The notes beneath the pieces were generated by a model. It did not search any database and was not told the origin of the DNA. It saw only the letters and a list, made by a program, of their open reading frames with translations. The position numbers and the translations under genes are program-made. A stretch of DNA of 64,000 nt from Zelopaecilomyces penicillatus (taxonomy: Eukaryota > Ascomycota > Sordariomycetes > Hypocreales > Pseudodiploosporaceae). Below, in pieces: positions 16,285-28,582 of the stretch (its first letter is position 1; each line of letters opens with the position of its first letter). The DNA lies in contig VCCP01000006.1 in assembly GCA_005765155.1 (NCBI GenBank), positions 2,740,501 through 2,804,500 of the forward strand. The letters are read 5' to 3'.

Positions 16285-16534
16285 TGATAAATAAAAACTA
16301 TTATTAATTCTAGATAGCTATAAATAAAAGTATAAGAATTATAAAAGGAATTCTAGGTATAATTAGATAAGATTATATAGCTTTAATTAATTAATTAATA
16401 ATAAGATTTATATTTAAGATAAATTATTTTTTCTTTATATCCTTTAAATATAAAAAACTATTAAAGCCTTAATAATTAATAGTCTTTTAGATTATATATT
16501 ATAATTAAATATCTAGGTATCTGATCCTATGATA
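16285..16534 (-). repeat. LTR of the minus-strand Gypsy element (5' LTR)
   Basis: Partner of the LTR at 9,764-10,003. On the minus strand it starts TATCATAGGATCAG. Being at the right end, it is the upstream LTR for a minus-strand element. The two LTRs differ at many transition sites. Confidence 0.85.
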
Positions 16535-17344
16535 TTAAAAAAAAAGAAAAGTATTTATTTTAATCTTTTTTTTTATATTAATAAAGCCTGATCTAGGCTT
16601 ATCTTATCTTTATATTTAAGATTTAAGCTTAAAGGCTTAAGCTTATAATAATAAACTATAAAATATATAAAAATAAAACTAAATAAAATAAAATATAATA
16701 TAATAATATTATAAATTAATATAAAGAGATTATTTAATATTTAATAATTAATTTAAAAATTAATTAAATATAAATATTATTATTTATATTATAAAGAACT
16801 ATATAAATTATATAAGAGTATATTATATTTAAATCTTTATATATATTCTTTTAATTTATAATTATTTATATTATTTAATTTGATTTATTTATTATAAATA
16901 TAAAATATAAATCTCTTTATAATTAAATAATATTATAAGAATTATTAAAATAAGATTAAATATTTAATTAAATAATAGAATTTTATTTATATATAATAAT
17001 ATATATATATAAATAAATTAAATTAAATTTAATAATATTATATAAGTATTTAAATAAATTTAAAATAATATTAATATAATAAAGAGATAAATATAATAAT
17101 TAATATAATTTATAAATATTATATATATAAAATAATAAATAGAATTTAAATATAGATTTCTTATTAATTTAGTTTTATTATTATTATTTATTATTAAAAT
17201 TATATTAAACTTATTATTATAAATATAATTTAATCTTTAAATAGATTTATTAATAATTAATAATATAAACTCTTTTCTAAAATAAATATATAATACTATA
17301 AATTACTGTTTCTTTATATATAATTATAAAATATATAATTATAT

Positions 17345-17957
17345 AACAGTGTGTGTCTCTCTCTATATAAGAAATTATAGATACTTACTCAGACTCAAAG
17401 AGGTGCGAGTATGCAATCAAATCTAACGATTCTTTATTAGGTAATCCAAGCTCAACCCCCCATCCCTACCCCCACCCCCACCTTCCCCTCGAGCCCTTAC
17501 CTTCCCCCTCTTCTTGAAGTGTGCACTGGGGCCTTCAGGTGACCAATCGGTCCCCTACAGCATCAACGCATCAGCATCATCACCACATCTCAACCCAAAG
17601 TTCACTTGCAAGTCATTCCGTTGCTTAACGTAACTTGTAGGCCCTGCGCATGCATTCACTGATCTCTTTTCCTCATACCCGTGCAGCTGCGCTTATCATT
17701 TATGTTGGTAGCTCTCAACTGGCACGGTAGCAGCTTTTCGGACCGTTTTGCTAGCCAACGACCGCCATTTGCAATCACCTCTGTTTGCTAACATAGCCTA
17801 GCGCGGGCAACTGTCGCCGACCTTCATTACGATCAACATCCTCCAGCCCATTATTGACCACTGCCGGGCACTCGTTGTACTTGTGCTGCACACAAAATTT
17901 CGAGTTGTTCCTTGATCTATCTTCATTCTCCAGACCCAGCTCTCGCTGCCAACCAAG
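17345..17957 (+). promoter_or_regulatory. Upstream region of the PP2A B subunit gene
   Basis: About 600 bp of ordinary composition separates the AT-rich block from the start codon. It begins with GTGTGTGTCTCTCTCT and contains a long pyrimidine-rich tract at about 17,448-17,516 (runs such as ACCCCCACCCCCACC). CT-rich stretches of this kind are common in promoters of highly expressed fungal genes. No TATA box or other gene was recognised. Confidence 0.5.
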
Positions 17958-19740
17958 ATGGTCGACAGCGAAGCCAATTCACCAACGTGGAAATTTACCC
18001 AGTACGTCCTTCAATCCTGTACATAGTGACTGATACTGAAGTACCAAAAACAGGTGCTTCGGTGATAAAGGTGATGTCGAGGATATAACTGAAGGTTCGC
18101 CCCTACCAACCCTTTTTCTCAGCGAATTAACTTTTAGTTACATTATTTGTCACACGCCAACATCGACACTAACAGGCTTTACTTAATAGCCGACATCATT
18201 TCTACCGTGGAATTCGACCACACTGGAAACTATCTTGCTACAGGTGATAAAGGGGGGAGAGTCGTTCTCTTTGAGCGAAATGAAACGGTATTCTTTTCTA
18301 CACCACCATACCGGTGCTTTTCCACCCCCCCCCCTTCTAATACTTTATCACAGAAGAAATCTTGCGAATACAAGTTTCATACCGAATTCCAATCTCATGA
18401 GCCTGAGTTCGACTACCTTAAATCTCTAGAAATCGAAGAGAAAATCAACAAGATCAAGTGGTGCCGACGTCAAAACGCATCGCATTACCTCCTGTCCACA
18501 AATGATAAGACAATCAAATTGTGGAAAGTCTTTGAGAAGTCTCTAAAGGTTGTTGCGGAAAATAATCTCTCCCACGATGTTACGCCAGGGAGTGCAGCAG
18601 GTGGTGGCGGAGTACCTCGGCCACTTGTCTCCACACATCAGTTCAGAAATGCCACTGACCTCAAGCTTCCCCGTCTTACACATCATGACACAGTTGTTGC
18701 CGCCGTCCCCAGACGAACGTATGCCAACGCTCATGCCTACCACATCAACAGTATATCTGTGAACAGCGATGGAGAAACTTTCATTAGCAGTGACGACTTG
18801 CGAATCAATCTGTGGAACCTCAACATACAGGACCAAAGTTTTAACATTGTTGACATCAAGCCTGCAAATATGGAGGAATTGACAGAGGTCATCACTGCCG
18901 CTGAATTCCATCCTCTTAGCTGCAACTGGTTTATGTATGCCAGTTCTAAGGGTACAATCAAGCTTGCAGACATGCGAGAGAGTGCGCTATGCGACCAACA
19001 TGCCAAACGTTCGTTATCTGCATGTATCCATATGATATCATGCGGGGATAGTACTGACGCTTAAGTAGTCTTCGAGCAGGAAGAAGATCCGTCATCAAGG
19101 TCTTTCTTTTCAGAAATCATTTCTTCGATATCTGATGTTCGCTTCTCCCATGATGGACGCTACATCCTCTCCCGAGACTATCTCACTGTCAAAATATGGG
19201 ATATTAATATGGAGCGACAGCCCGTGAAGACGATACCGATTCATGAACACTTGCGACCCCGGCTTTGTGACACCTATGAGAATGACAGCATCTTTGACAA
19301 ATTCGAGGTTGTATTTTCTGGTGATGCCAAGAATGTCATGACTGGAAGTTACAATAACAATTTCATGATTTATCCTTCGGATCCCGATAAAGAGGTTGAG
19401 GTCGTTCTCCAGGCAGATAAATCAGCTTTCAAGGCCAAGAAGGTGGGAATCCCTACGCCTATCAACGCCTCCACGAGCCCAACGACCACGAATGGCAACA
19501 AGAAAGGTGGTTCTCGGGCAGGTAGCCCTGCAGGTGGTAGTCAAGGCCAGAGAATGAGAAAAGAGACAGATGCAGATCAAATTGACTTCAACAAGAAGAT
19601 ATTACACATGAGCTGGCACCCATTTGAGGATAGTATCGCCATCGCTGCGACCAACAATGTAAGCATCAATGTATGACCTTAGGAGTGGGTTTTCGCGCTA
19701 ATAATCCATTTGACAGTTATTTGTGTTCTCGGCGTTGTAG
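17958..19740 (+). CDS. PP2A regulatory subunit B (B55/Cdc55 family)
   Basis: This WD40 protein is the B55 subunit that directs the PP2A catalytic-scaffold dimer to substrates in mitosis, cytokinesis and morphogenesis. Six exons are read: 17,958-18,001, 18,054-18,094, 18,190-18,287, 18,354-19,008, 19,069-19,658 and 19,717-19,740. They give 483 residues, close to the usual size. Family hallmarks are QCFGDKGDVEDITEADII (residues 15-32), FDHTGNYLATGDKGGRVVLF, EFQSHEPEFDYLKSLEIEEK, NLWNLNI, ADMRESALCDQHAK, and a C-terminus FVFSAL encoded by a 24-nt last exon. Low-complexity Gly/Pro/Ser inserts lie near residues 138-151 and 407-444. Intron 3 (18,288-18,353) is 66 nt with no stop, so retention would stay in frame. 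Intron 4 has a textbook branch site (TACTGAC). The start codon follows AACCAAG and gives the conserved N-terminus. Confidence 0.97.
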
Positions 19741-20170
19741 TCTATGTTAGCGACCTATCGGTGGAAGTGACGCAATAGATGGTGCTGGGCCATTGAGATG
19801 ATTACCTCGGTCATTGGCAGGATATATGTGATGGGTCTACAGCTCTAATGAGTGCGTCTGACATTTTAGAGAATGGCAGAGAAGATGTATTGGAATGCCA
19901 TAATAACTTTCTAGAGCCTACCGACCTCCTCAGGGTAACACTGCTCCTCAAGACTGGTTGAAATGAAATAAACAAGCTGATCAAGATATGGGATTGAAGC
20001 CGCGAGAAATCGGGTTGGGTGAGAGGCTAACAAGAGTTACGGAATAACATCAGGTACTGCCGGAGGTATCTTCACAATCTATCATGAGCGGTCCCTAGGT
20101 CAGCCTAGTATTAATAGAAATGAGTATTACTATTCGTACTATACTTTTTACTATTCGCACTATAATAGTC
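19741..20170. other. 3' flank of the PP2A B gene and island edge
   Basis: Ordinary composition with no open frame I recognise. ATGAAATAAACAAG near 19,960-19,975 contains an AATAAA-like signal that may serve polyadenylation. Two 16-bp near-identical repeats, TACTATTCGYACTATA (20,128-20,143 and 20,149-20,164), mark the passage into AT-rich DNA. Confidence 0.5.
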
Positions 20171-21664
20171 TATGCTAGATTAAATTTTACCCCTTTATAT
20201 AACTTTCTTATTCTCTTATATATAATTATAGTATATTATAATAGAGTTTTTAATTAATAGCAGTTATTTTGGCTATTTTAGCTAGGTAAGCTCTTAATAT
20301 TTTTAATTAATATAATATAATTTAATATAAGATTAATTAATTTATATATATATATATATAGATTCTTGATAATATTATTAAAAGTATAATATTATAATAT
20401 TATAGATAATATAATATAATATAATTTTTATTTTTATTTTTTAATTCTTTTTATATAAATATTAATATAGCTTTTTATATTATTATAAATTATTTATATT
20501 TATTATTTTTATCATAATATAATAAATCAATTAATATATATTTTAAAAAGATATATTTAATTTTAAATTATAAGGATTTTTAATAAATATTATAAGTAAT
20601 TATTATATAATAAAAGAAATAAAATAATTTATTAATTATTATTAAAGTTAATATTTATACTAGACCTTTTTAAAAATTTAAATATGTTTAATATTTATAA
20701 TTAAATAAATAGATTTAATATTATTAATTATAATTTTTAATACTTTTTAATTTAAAAGCTTTTAAAAAGGCTTATATTTTCTTAAATAATCTTAAAAATC
20801 AGATCTTTTAATATATTAATTAATTATATAAACTATTATATAAATGATTATATAAACAATTATATAAATTATTATATAAACTATGATATAGATTATTATA
20901 TTAGCTATTATATAAGCTATTATTTAAACTTTTATATAGGCTATTATATAAGCTATCATTATAATTAAGATTATAAGAGATTTTTAATAGCTAAAGCTAT
21001 TATAAAATCCTTTTTTAAGAACTAGAATTATATTATAAGCTATTTAATTAAAGTATTTTATTTTTATAATTAAATTTAAAGATATTAAGTTTTTTTTAAT
21101 CTTTTATTTATTAATTTATTTATTTTTAATATTTTAATAAGCTATTATAATTAATAATAATAATAATTGAATAATTAAAAATAATTTATAAAAATTATCT
21201 TTAATATATATAATAATATTATAAAAAGTTTAAAGTATTAATTATAATAATATTATTAATATTAAATTTTAATAAAAGCCTTATTTTTTAATTAATTAAT
21301 CAAAACGATTAATAAATATATATAATATTTATTATATATTAATTATTATATATAATATAATTTATATAAGGCTTTTATAAAACTAATTAATAATTTAAAT
21401 AATTAATTATATTTAATATAATTAATAAAGCTATAAATTTATAACTTTATAATTTTAAATTAATAATTTATAAATCTAAAAATAAATTATATTATAAATT
21501 ATAAATTTAATATTTAACTTTTATATATATAGTATTTTTTATAATTTTTATTTAATAAGAAAAAAAAATCTAATTAATAAAAAAAAATCCAATATAAAAA
21601 GATTAAATATAAAAAAAAGAAATCTTTTTATAATTTAAAATAACTATCTTTTAAGCTTATAATC

Positions 21665-22100
21665 TATTATAATTTTATAAAGATTAAATAAAAAAAAATG
21701 ATATAATAATTATTTAAATAAAAGTCTATAAAAAAGAAAATAAAAATAATTATATTATTAATAAAAAAGAAATAAGATTTAATTAAAAATCTAGTTTTTT
21801 TATATATTTAAAAAATATTAAAATTATTTAAAATTATTTAAATAGTTTAAATAATATATTTTTAGAATTATTAAATATTCTAAATATAAAGAGAAAAAGG
21901 ATTTTAAAGAATAAGCTTTTATTTTTTATTCTAGCCTAATCTAATAGATTAAACTGCTTAAGCATCTTAGGTCTTATATAAGGTCTTATAATAGGTAAAG
22001 CTATTATATGATAGCAGGTTAAGCTATTAGATTATAAAAGGTCTAGTTATTAGATTATAATAGGTTAAGCTATTATATTAAAAGCCTATTTATTTTAATA
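21665..22100 (-). repeat. Solo LTR, Copia family C, inverted
   Basis: The reverse complement begins TATTAAAATAAATAGG, carries several degraded copies of the CCTGCTATA internal repeat (for example AGCTTAACCTGCTATC) and the AAGACCTAAGATG segment also seen at 44,808-44,820, and ends AAATTATAATA. ATAAT follows on the right (22,101-22,105) and occurs one base away from the left edge (21,659-21,663), so it is a probable target duplication. No internal Copia sequence adjoins it in the matching orientation. Confidence 0.75.
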
Positions 22101-22399
22101 ATAATTATATTATTAATTATTAAAATAAATTAATATATATTTAATATAAAAGATATTATTAATAAATAATTTATTTAATTTATTATAAATATTATTTTAA
22201 TATAAAATAATTTTATTATAAATATTAATATTAATATAATAAATATAAAGCTATTATTATATTAAAAAGAAGAATATCTTTAATATATTTTTTAAATATA
22301 AGGTTTTTAATAATAATAATAATAATAATTAAAGCTATTATTATTATTTTAATTTATAAGTCTTAAAAACTATTTAAAAAACTATTTAAATTATTTTAA

Positions 22400-24265
<1,866 letters not shown>

Positions 24266-24779
24266 TATAAATAAATATAAAAAGAGATTATTTAAATTAA
24301 AATAACTAGCTTTTACAAATAAATAAAAAGCTTATAATAATATAATATATCTATTATTTTATTTAATATTCTTTATTTAAAACTTATATTATAAAAAATA
24401 AAGCTATAATTATATTATAATAAAGTAAATATTTAAAAACAAATTAAGAATATTATTATTTTAAATAGATTATTATAAGAAAACTATAGTTTTATAAGAT
24501 ATATAATTAATAGCTATTATAAATAGTTTTATTAGTTAAGAGATATATTAAGCTATATATATAGCTATGCTTTTTTAAATATAAACTTATATTTAATTAT
24601 ATTTAATTATAATATACTTATATAAATAAAGCTATTTTTAAGCTTTTATTATATAATTAATTTCTTAAATACATTTCTTTCTTATATAAATCAAGGTTTT
24701 TATAATAGCTTATATACTTTTTAAAGCTTATAATAAATTTTATATATTTATATTTTTTATAACCTGCTTTTTATATTAT

Positions 24780-25600
24780 ATATTTTAAATAGATTATTTA
24801 TATAAATATTAAAGATAATAAATCTTTATAATTAAAAAGATTAAAATTAAAATAATATTAATAATAATTATAATAATAAATATTAAATATAAAGTTTAAT
24901 TAAATTTATTTATTAAAGAATTAAATCTTAATAATATTAAAAATCTATTAATAAAATAAAAAAAGAATAATTATAAATATTATATAAAATAAAAGTATTA
25001 ATATATACCTTATTATTAAATAAAAAATTAAAATAATATTAATAAATTTAATAGTTAATGATTAAATTCTTTATAATAAGATTATAAAAATCTAATATAT
25101 TATTATAAATATATAAATAATAAATTAGATTATTTATTATATTATATAAATATAATTATTAGAAAAATATTATATAAAAAAAAAGATTTATATAATATAT
25201 AAATAATTTTTGAAATATTAATAAAATATTCTTAATATTATAATTTAAAATAAAATTAATTTAAATAAAACTATATAATAAATAAAAATAGATTTATAAA
25301 TAAAAATAATAAAACTAAAATCTAATCTAAATATATTAATAAAATATTAAAGAAAAAATATAATATATAAGATTTATTATAAAGTAAAAAAATAAATAAT
25401 AAAGAATTAATTATCTTTTTTTTAATAATAAATTATTATTATAATTATATTTATATTAGATTATTAAATTATTTATCTGTTTATTTTTATATTCTTTTAT
25501 AAAATAATTAAATATATATTTAAATTATGAAATTAAATAAAAAAATAGAATTATTCTTTTTATATATAATAATATATTTTTAATATTATTATATTATTAT
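24780..25600 (+). repeat. Dispersed repeat B, copy 1
   Basis: Collinear with about 45,170-45,850. Shared blocks in order: AAAATTAAAATAATATTAATAA, AAATTCTTTATAATAAGATTA, ATCTAATATATTA, TATTATATTATATAAATATAATTATTA, TTAGATTATTAAAT and finally ATAGAATTATTCTTTTTATATATAAT. No coding frame could be read, and the class is unknown. Confidence 0.6.
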
Positions 25601-26170
25601 AAATATATAATATTATTATAATATATATATTAATTTTTAATAAGCTTTCTTTTAATAATTAAATATTTATTAATTAAAGATATCTTATTAATAATTAAAA
25701 AATTTATTTTATTATTATTTTAAAATTAATTTATATATTTAATAATTAATTTAAATATATTATATTTGTATATTTTAATATTCTTATGATTAATATTTTA
25801 ATAATATTTAAAAAGTACTATATTATTATTTTAATAATAATATAAATTATATATTATTAAATAAAATCTTATTTTTATAAAAAGATTAAATTAAAATTCT
25901 TTTTTTTTATTATAAGATTTAAATTTATATATTAATATAATAAATCTAAAATAATTAATAAATTAAATATATAAATTATATTATAAAGCTAGTTTTAATT
26001 AATTTATCTTTTATATTTAATTTAATTATTAAATTATTAAAATTAAAAAAAATTATTTTAAACATTATTTTAAAAAAAAAAATTCTATAAAATTTATATT
26101 TTTATAATTTTAAAAATACCTTAAATAGATTTTCTTTTTTTAATCTATAATTAAAAAAAGCTCAAGGTTA

Positions 26171-26439
26171 AAACTATATAATCTATATTATTAATGGCCT
26201 TAAATCAATAAAGAGTTGCCTCTAATAGTATAGCCACTTAGCTGATAAGCACTTTAATAGATAGTGCGATCAAAAGCGAGAACTTAAAAAGTGGGGCGTG
26301 GCAAGAGTACCATAGTGCGCATTGCATCTTTTTATGTTGGATTAGCAATCCCCAAAGCAAATAATCTGTGTAGTCACATCTTTAAGCATTTCAACACATA
26401 CCCATTGAAAAAAAATTAGAACAACGCAATTTTCCTCCG
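26171..26439. promoter_or_regulatory. Upstream region of the UDP-sugar transporter
   Basis: Transition from AT-rich to ordinary composition. AGTGGGGCGTGGCA (26,290-26,303) recurs with one change upstream of EMC5 (54,181-54,194). GTGGGG fits the published CreA-type consensus SYGGRG, but function here is speculative. Confidence 0.35.
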
Positions 26440-27784
26440 ATGGGTGCAGCACGTGCTCGTAGTGATAGCACTGCGGTCGTTACGTATGGATTATCAGGCC
26501 CTGCCCGAGCTGTGCGAAACATCACCAGTGATGCTGGGTTACCGCTGGTCTCCATAGCAGCCATGCTCACATTGATTTTTGGAGGATGCTGCTCAAATGT
26601 ATGCCCTCTGCCCATTTTCACACACTACGTGTGAGATTGCCTTTGACCATAATTTGCAGGTTTATGTTCTAGAATCAATTATCAAGTATGTCCTTGTAGC
26701 AAGTTCACTCTTATATCTGGAGCTAACGTGATATCACACAGTTTCGCACCGGGTAATGGTCTGTTTATCAACTTCTAGATGATGTAGATCTTAAAGCTCA
26801 TGCAGCTAACATACTGTTGTCGCTAGGAACTCTTGTCACATTCGTACAATTTCTCTTCGTGGCTATCACTGGCTTTATAACACAATTTGACTGCACTCGT
26901 CCTCCCTTCTTCATTACCCCTAACAAAGTTCCCCTTCACCGGTGGCTTGTCAATATTGTTCTTTTCTTTAGCATAAATATGTTAAACAATCATGCATTCA
27001 GTTATGAGATCTCGGTTCCTGTTCATATCATTCTCCGATCGGGGGGTAGCATAACCACGATGGCAGCGGGGTATATCTATGGGAAAAGATACTCTCAATT
27101 TCAAGTTCTTTCAGTGCTTTTACTGAGCATTGGGATTTCCCTGGCCGCATGGTCAGACATCCGGGGAAAGGTAGACTGCTATTCCACCATCCCACCATCA
27201 CCACTCTGTGTTCCACTTCTCACGATTTACAGACGGAAACTGCCAATAATATGCGGCCCGGTTTCAACACAGGCCTCATCATACTCGTTGTGGCTCAGGT
27301 CCTTTCAGCTATTATGGGACTCTATACAGAAACGACTTATCGAATATATGGCCCGCAGTGGAGAGAAAATCTGTTTTACTCCCATATGCTCTCCCTCCCT
27401 CTTTTTATCCCGTTTGCGCCATCTATGGCACGCAATCTTAGAGAGATGGCAAAGAGTAAACCTTTCGTTTCATGCTCGCCACCCATTGCCCTTTTTGGCC
27501 CAGCCTTGCGAATTCCAAGGCAGCTAGTCTTTCTCACGGGCAATGTACTGACTCAATACGCTTGCATCCGTGGCGTCAATCTGCTTGCAGCCAAATCCTC
27601 AGCTCTCACCGTTACAATTATCTTGAATACCCGAAAGCTTGTTAGCCTTTTGATAAGCATATGGCTATTCGGGAATGTTCTAGCACCCGGAACTGTAGTA
27701 GGTGCCGGGGTAGTGTTTGCAGCGGGCGCACTCTACTCAATGGCTCCCAAACTGGCGGTTGTTGTTGGGAAAAAGGAAGTATAA
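26440..27784 (+). CDS. UDP-sugar transporter, Yea4-like (UAA family)
   Basis: Predicted Golgi/ER multi-spanning transporter of the UAA nucleotide-sugar family, most like yeast Yea4 and the K. lactis Mnn2-2 UDP-GlcNAc transporter. Exons: 26,440-26,598, 26,660-26,685, 26,742-26,758, 26,827-27,170 and 27,233-27,784, giving 365 residues (Yea4 is about 340). Hallmarks are FGGCCSNV (about residues 47-54), TLVTFVQFLFVA, ISVPVHIILRSGG, ENLFYSHMLSLPLF, LTQYACIRGVNLLAAKSSALTVT and LNTRKLVSLLIS. Exons 2 and 3 are only 26 and 17 nt; they are needed to read VYVLESII-NFAPGN-GTLVTF, and introns 2 and 3 have CTAAC branch sites. An alternative 26-nt intron at 26,753-26,778 is too short to be likely. Substrate (UDP-GlcNAc or UDP-xylose) is inferred from family only. 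Confidence 0.92.
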
Positions 27785-28582
27785 ATCACTCCATCAGTTA
27801 AGGCAAATCGAAACCTTCACACAGACATAGATATTGATTATCAAGCTCGAGCTCTTACGACGAAAGTTTACATGTGTTCATCCGTCACATCTAATCAATA
27901 TACGAGTTTCACCCAGCCTTTTCATCTTATCATCTAATTAGTACTCGTCTCCGTACGAGTCATCCACTAACTCTACGTACCTATCCAATTTTCTTCTCGT
28001 AATTTTAGCTGGGAGATAGGTGAATTAAGATTTCTGTAGCAGGATACAACTGCCTCAATTGATACATATCATGGATATAGGCACTCTCCGGTGAGGTCAC
28101 ATCGGACCCCGCCAATGGCTTGTCCCCTCCCACGTATCCTGCAACCGTGACATTCTGCCGAACAGTTTATTTACTATTACATATCTGCCACTTGTTTTAG
28201 CAATTTCCCGCCCTTACAACTTGCTGTTCTAAAAAAAAATTATCTTTCATTAATTCAACTCTTTTTGAGGGGTAACTTTGGGAGTGAGGCCTGATATCCT
28301 GTCACGTCAAGTACTTGTATCCGACGTTGAACTGCCTAGTCAGCGCTATCCAGATTCTATCTTGCTGGTTTCTCCTATATTTTACCATCCCCAGCAAAGC
28401 GACGTCATGGCTGGTACGCAACAACCTGAGACACGCACAGCATCCCATCAGAGGCATTTGCCATCAATGTTTCTGCCCCTCTCGTTGTATACCTCTTGAA
28501 TTTGGCGTTAAAAGAGCACTTGAATGGTGGCGCTCGCTAATTTGTTGTGGACATTCCAGAGCATACGTTGCAAGGTCCATCC
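27785..28582. promoter_or_regulatory. Intergenic region, transporter to AMP deaminase
   Basis: No gene recognised. Contains a CCAAT box on the + strand at 28,112-28,116 in a GC-richer patch, a small inverted repeat (ACTCGT-CTCCGT-ACGAGT near 27,943-27,960), and the probable 5' leader of the AMP deaminase mRNA. An ATG at 28,408 followed by GGTACGC could be a tiny upstream coding exon spliced to 28,560 in the right phase; this is unproven. Confidence 0.45.

Larger units (their letters stand above)
9764..16534 (-). mobile_element. Degenerate Ty3/Gypsy-like LTR retrotransposon
   Basis: Direct repeats of about 240 bp (9,764-10,003 and 16,285-16,534) flank a 6.3-kb interior. On the minus strand the RT core can be read at about 13,858-13,930 as IIYLNNILIFFKIEKEYI, which matches the family pattern YLDDILIFSKxEKEH after C-to-T and G-to-A change; the catalytic YLDD (13,910-13,921) now reads YLNN. 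A purine-rich run, AAAAGGGAAGA on the minus strand, lies just inside the left LTR, where a polypurine tract belongs, and this supports minus orientation. The reading frame is full of stops and the element is dead. I found no clear target-site duplication. Confidence 0.8.
1..17344. other. RIP-mutated AT-rich block 1
   Basis: This block has no gene of normal composition. C and G survive almost only as CT, CC, AG and GG; CpA, TpG and CpG are nearly missing, which is what repeat-induced point mutation leaves. It contains microsatellites, copies of dispersed repeat A and a minus-strand Gypsy-like element (separate entries). In roughly 1,227-8,500, 9,176-9,763 and 16,535-17,344 I see only degenerate AT-rich sequence that I could not assign. 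The right edge is sharp: ordinary composition begins near 17,345. Confidence 0.85.

Noticed and set aside
1..17344. Mitochondrial DNA or a nuclear copy of it, because of the extreme AT content
   Set aside because: No mitochondrial genes or rRNA/tRNA were seen, while RIP-altered LTR retroelements with LTR pairs are present.
18543..19006. Minus-strand open frames under the PP2A B gene
   Set aside because: They are antisense shadows of strongly conserved WD40 coding sequence.
26753..26778. A 26-nt intron GTAATG...CTTCTAG in the transporter
   Set aside because: Too short for fungal splicing, and it would insert about 16 unmatched residues; the 68-nt intron at 26,759-26,826 restores the family sequence GNGTLVTF.
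27785..28270. tRNA gene in the intergenic region
   Set aside because: No A-box/B-box pair or cloverleaf could be made; only a 6-bp inverted repeat is present.
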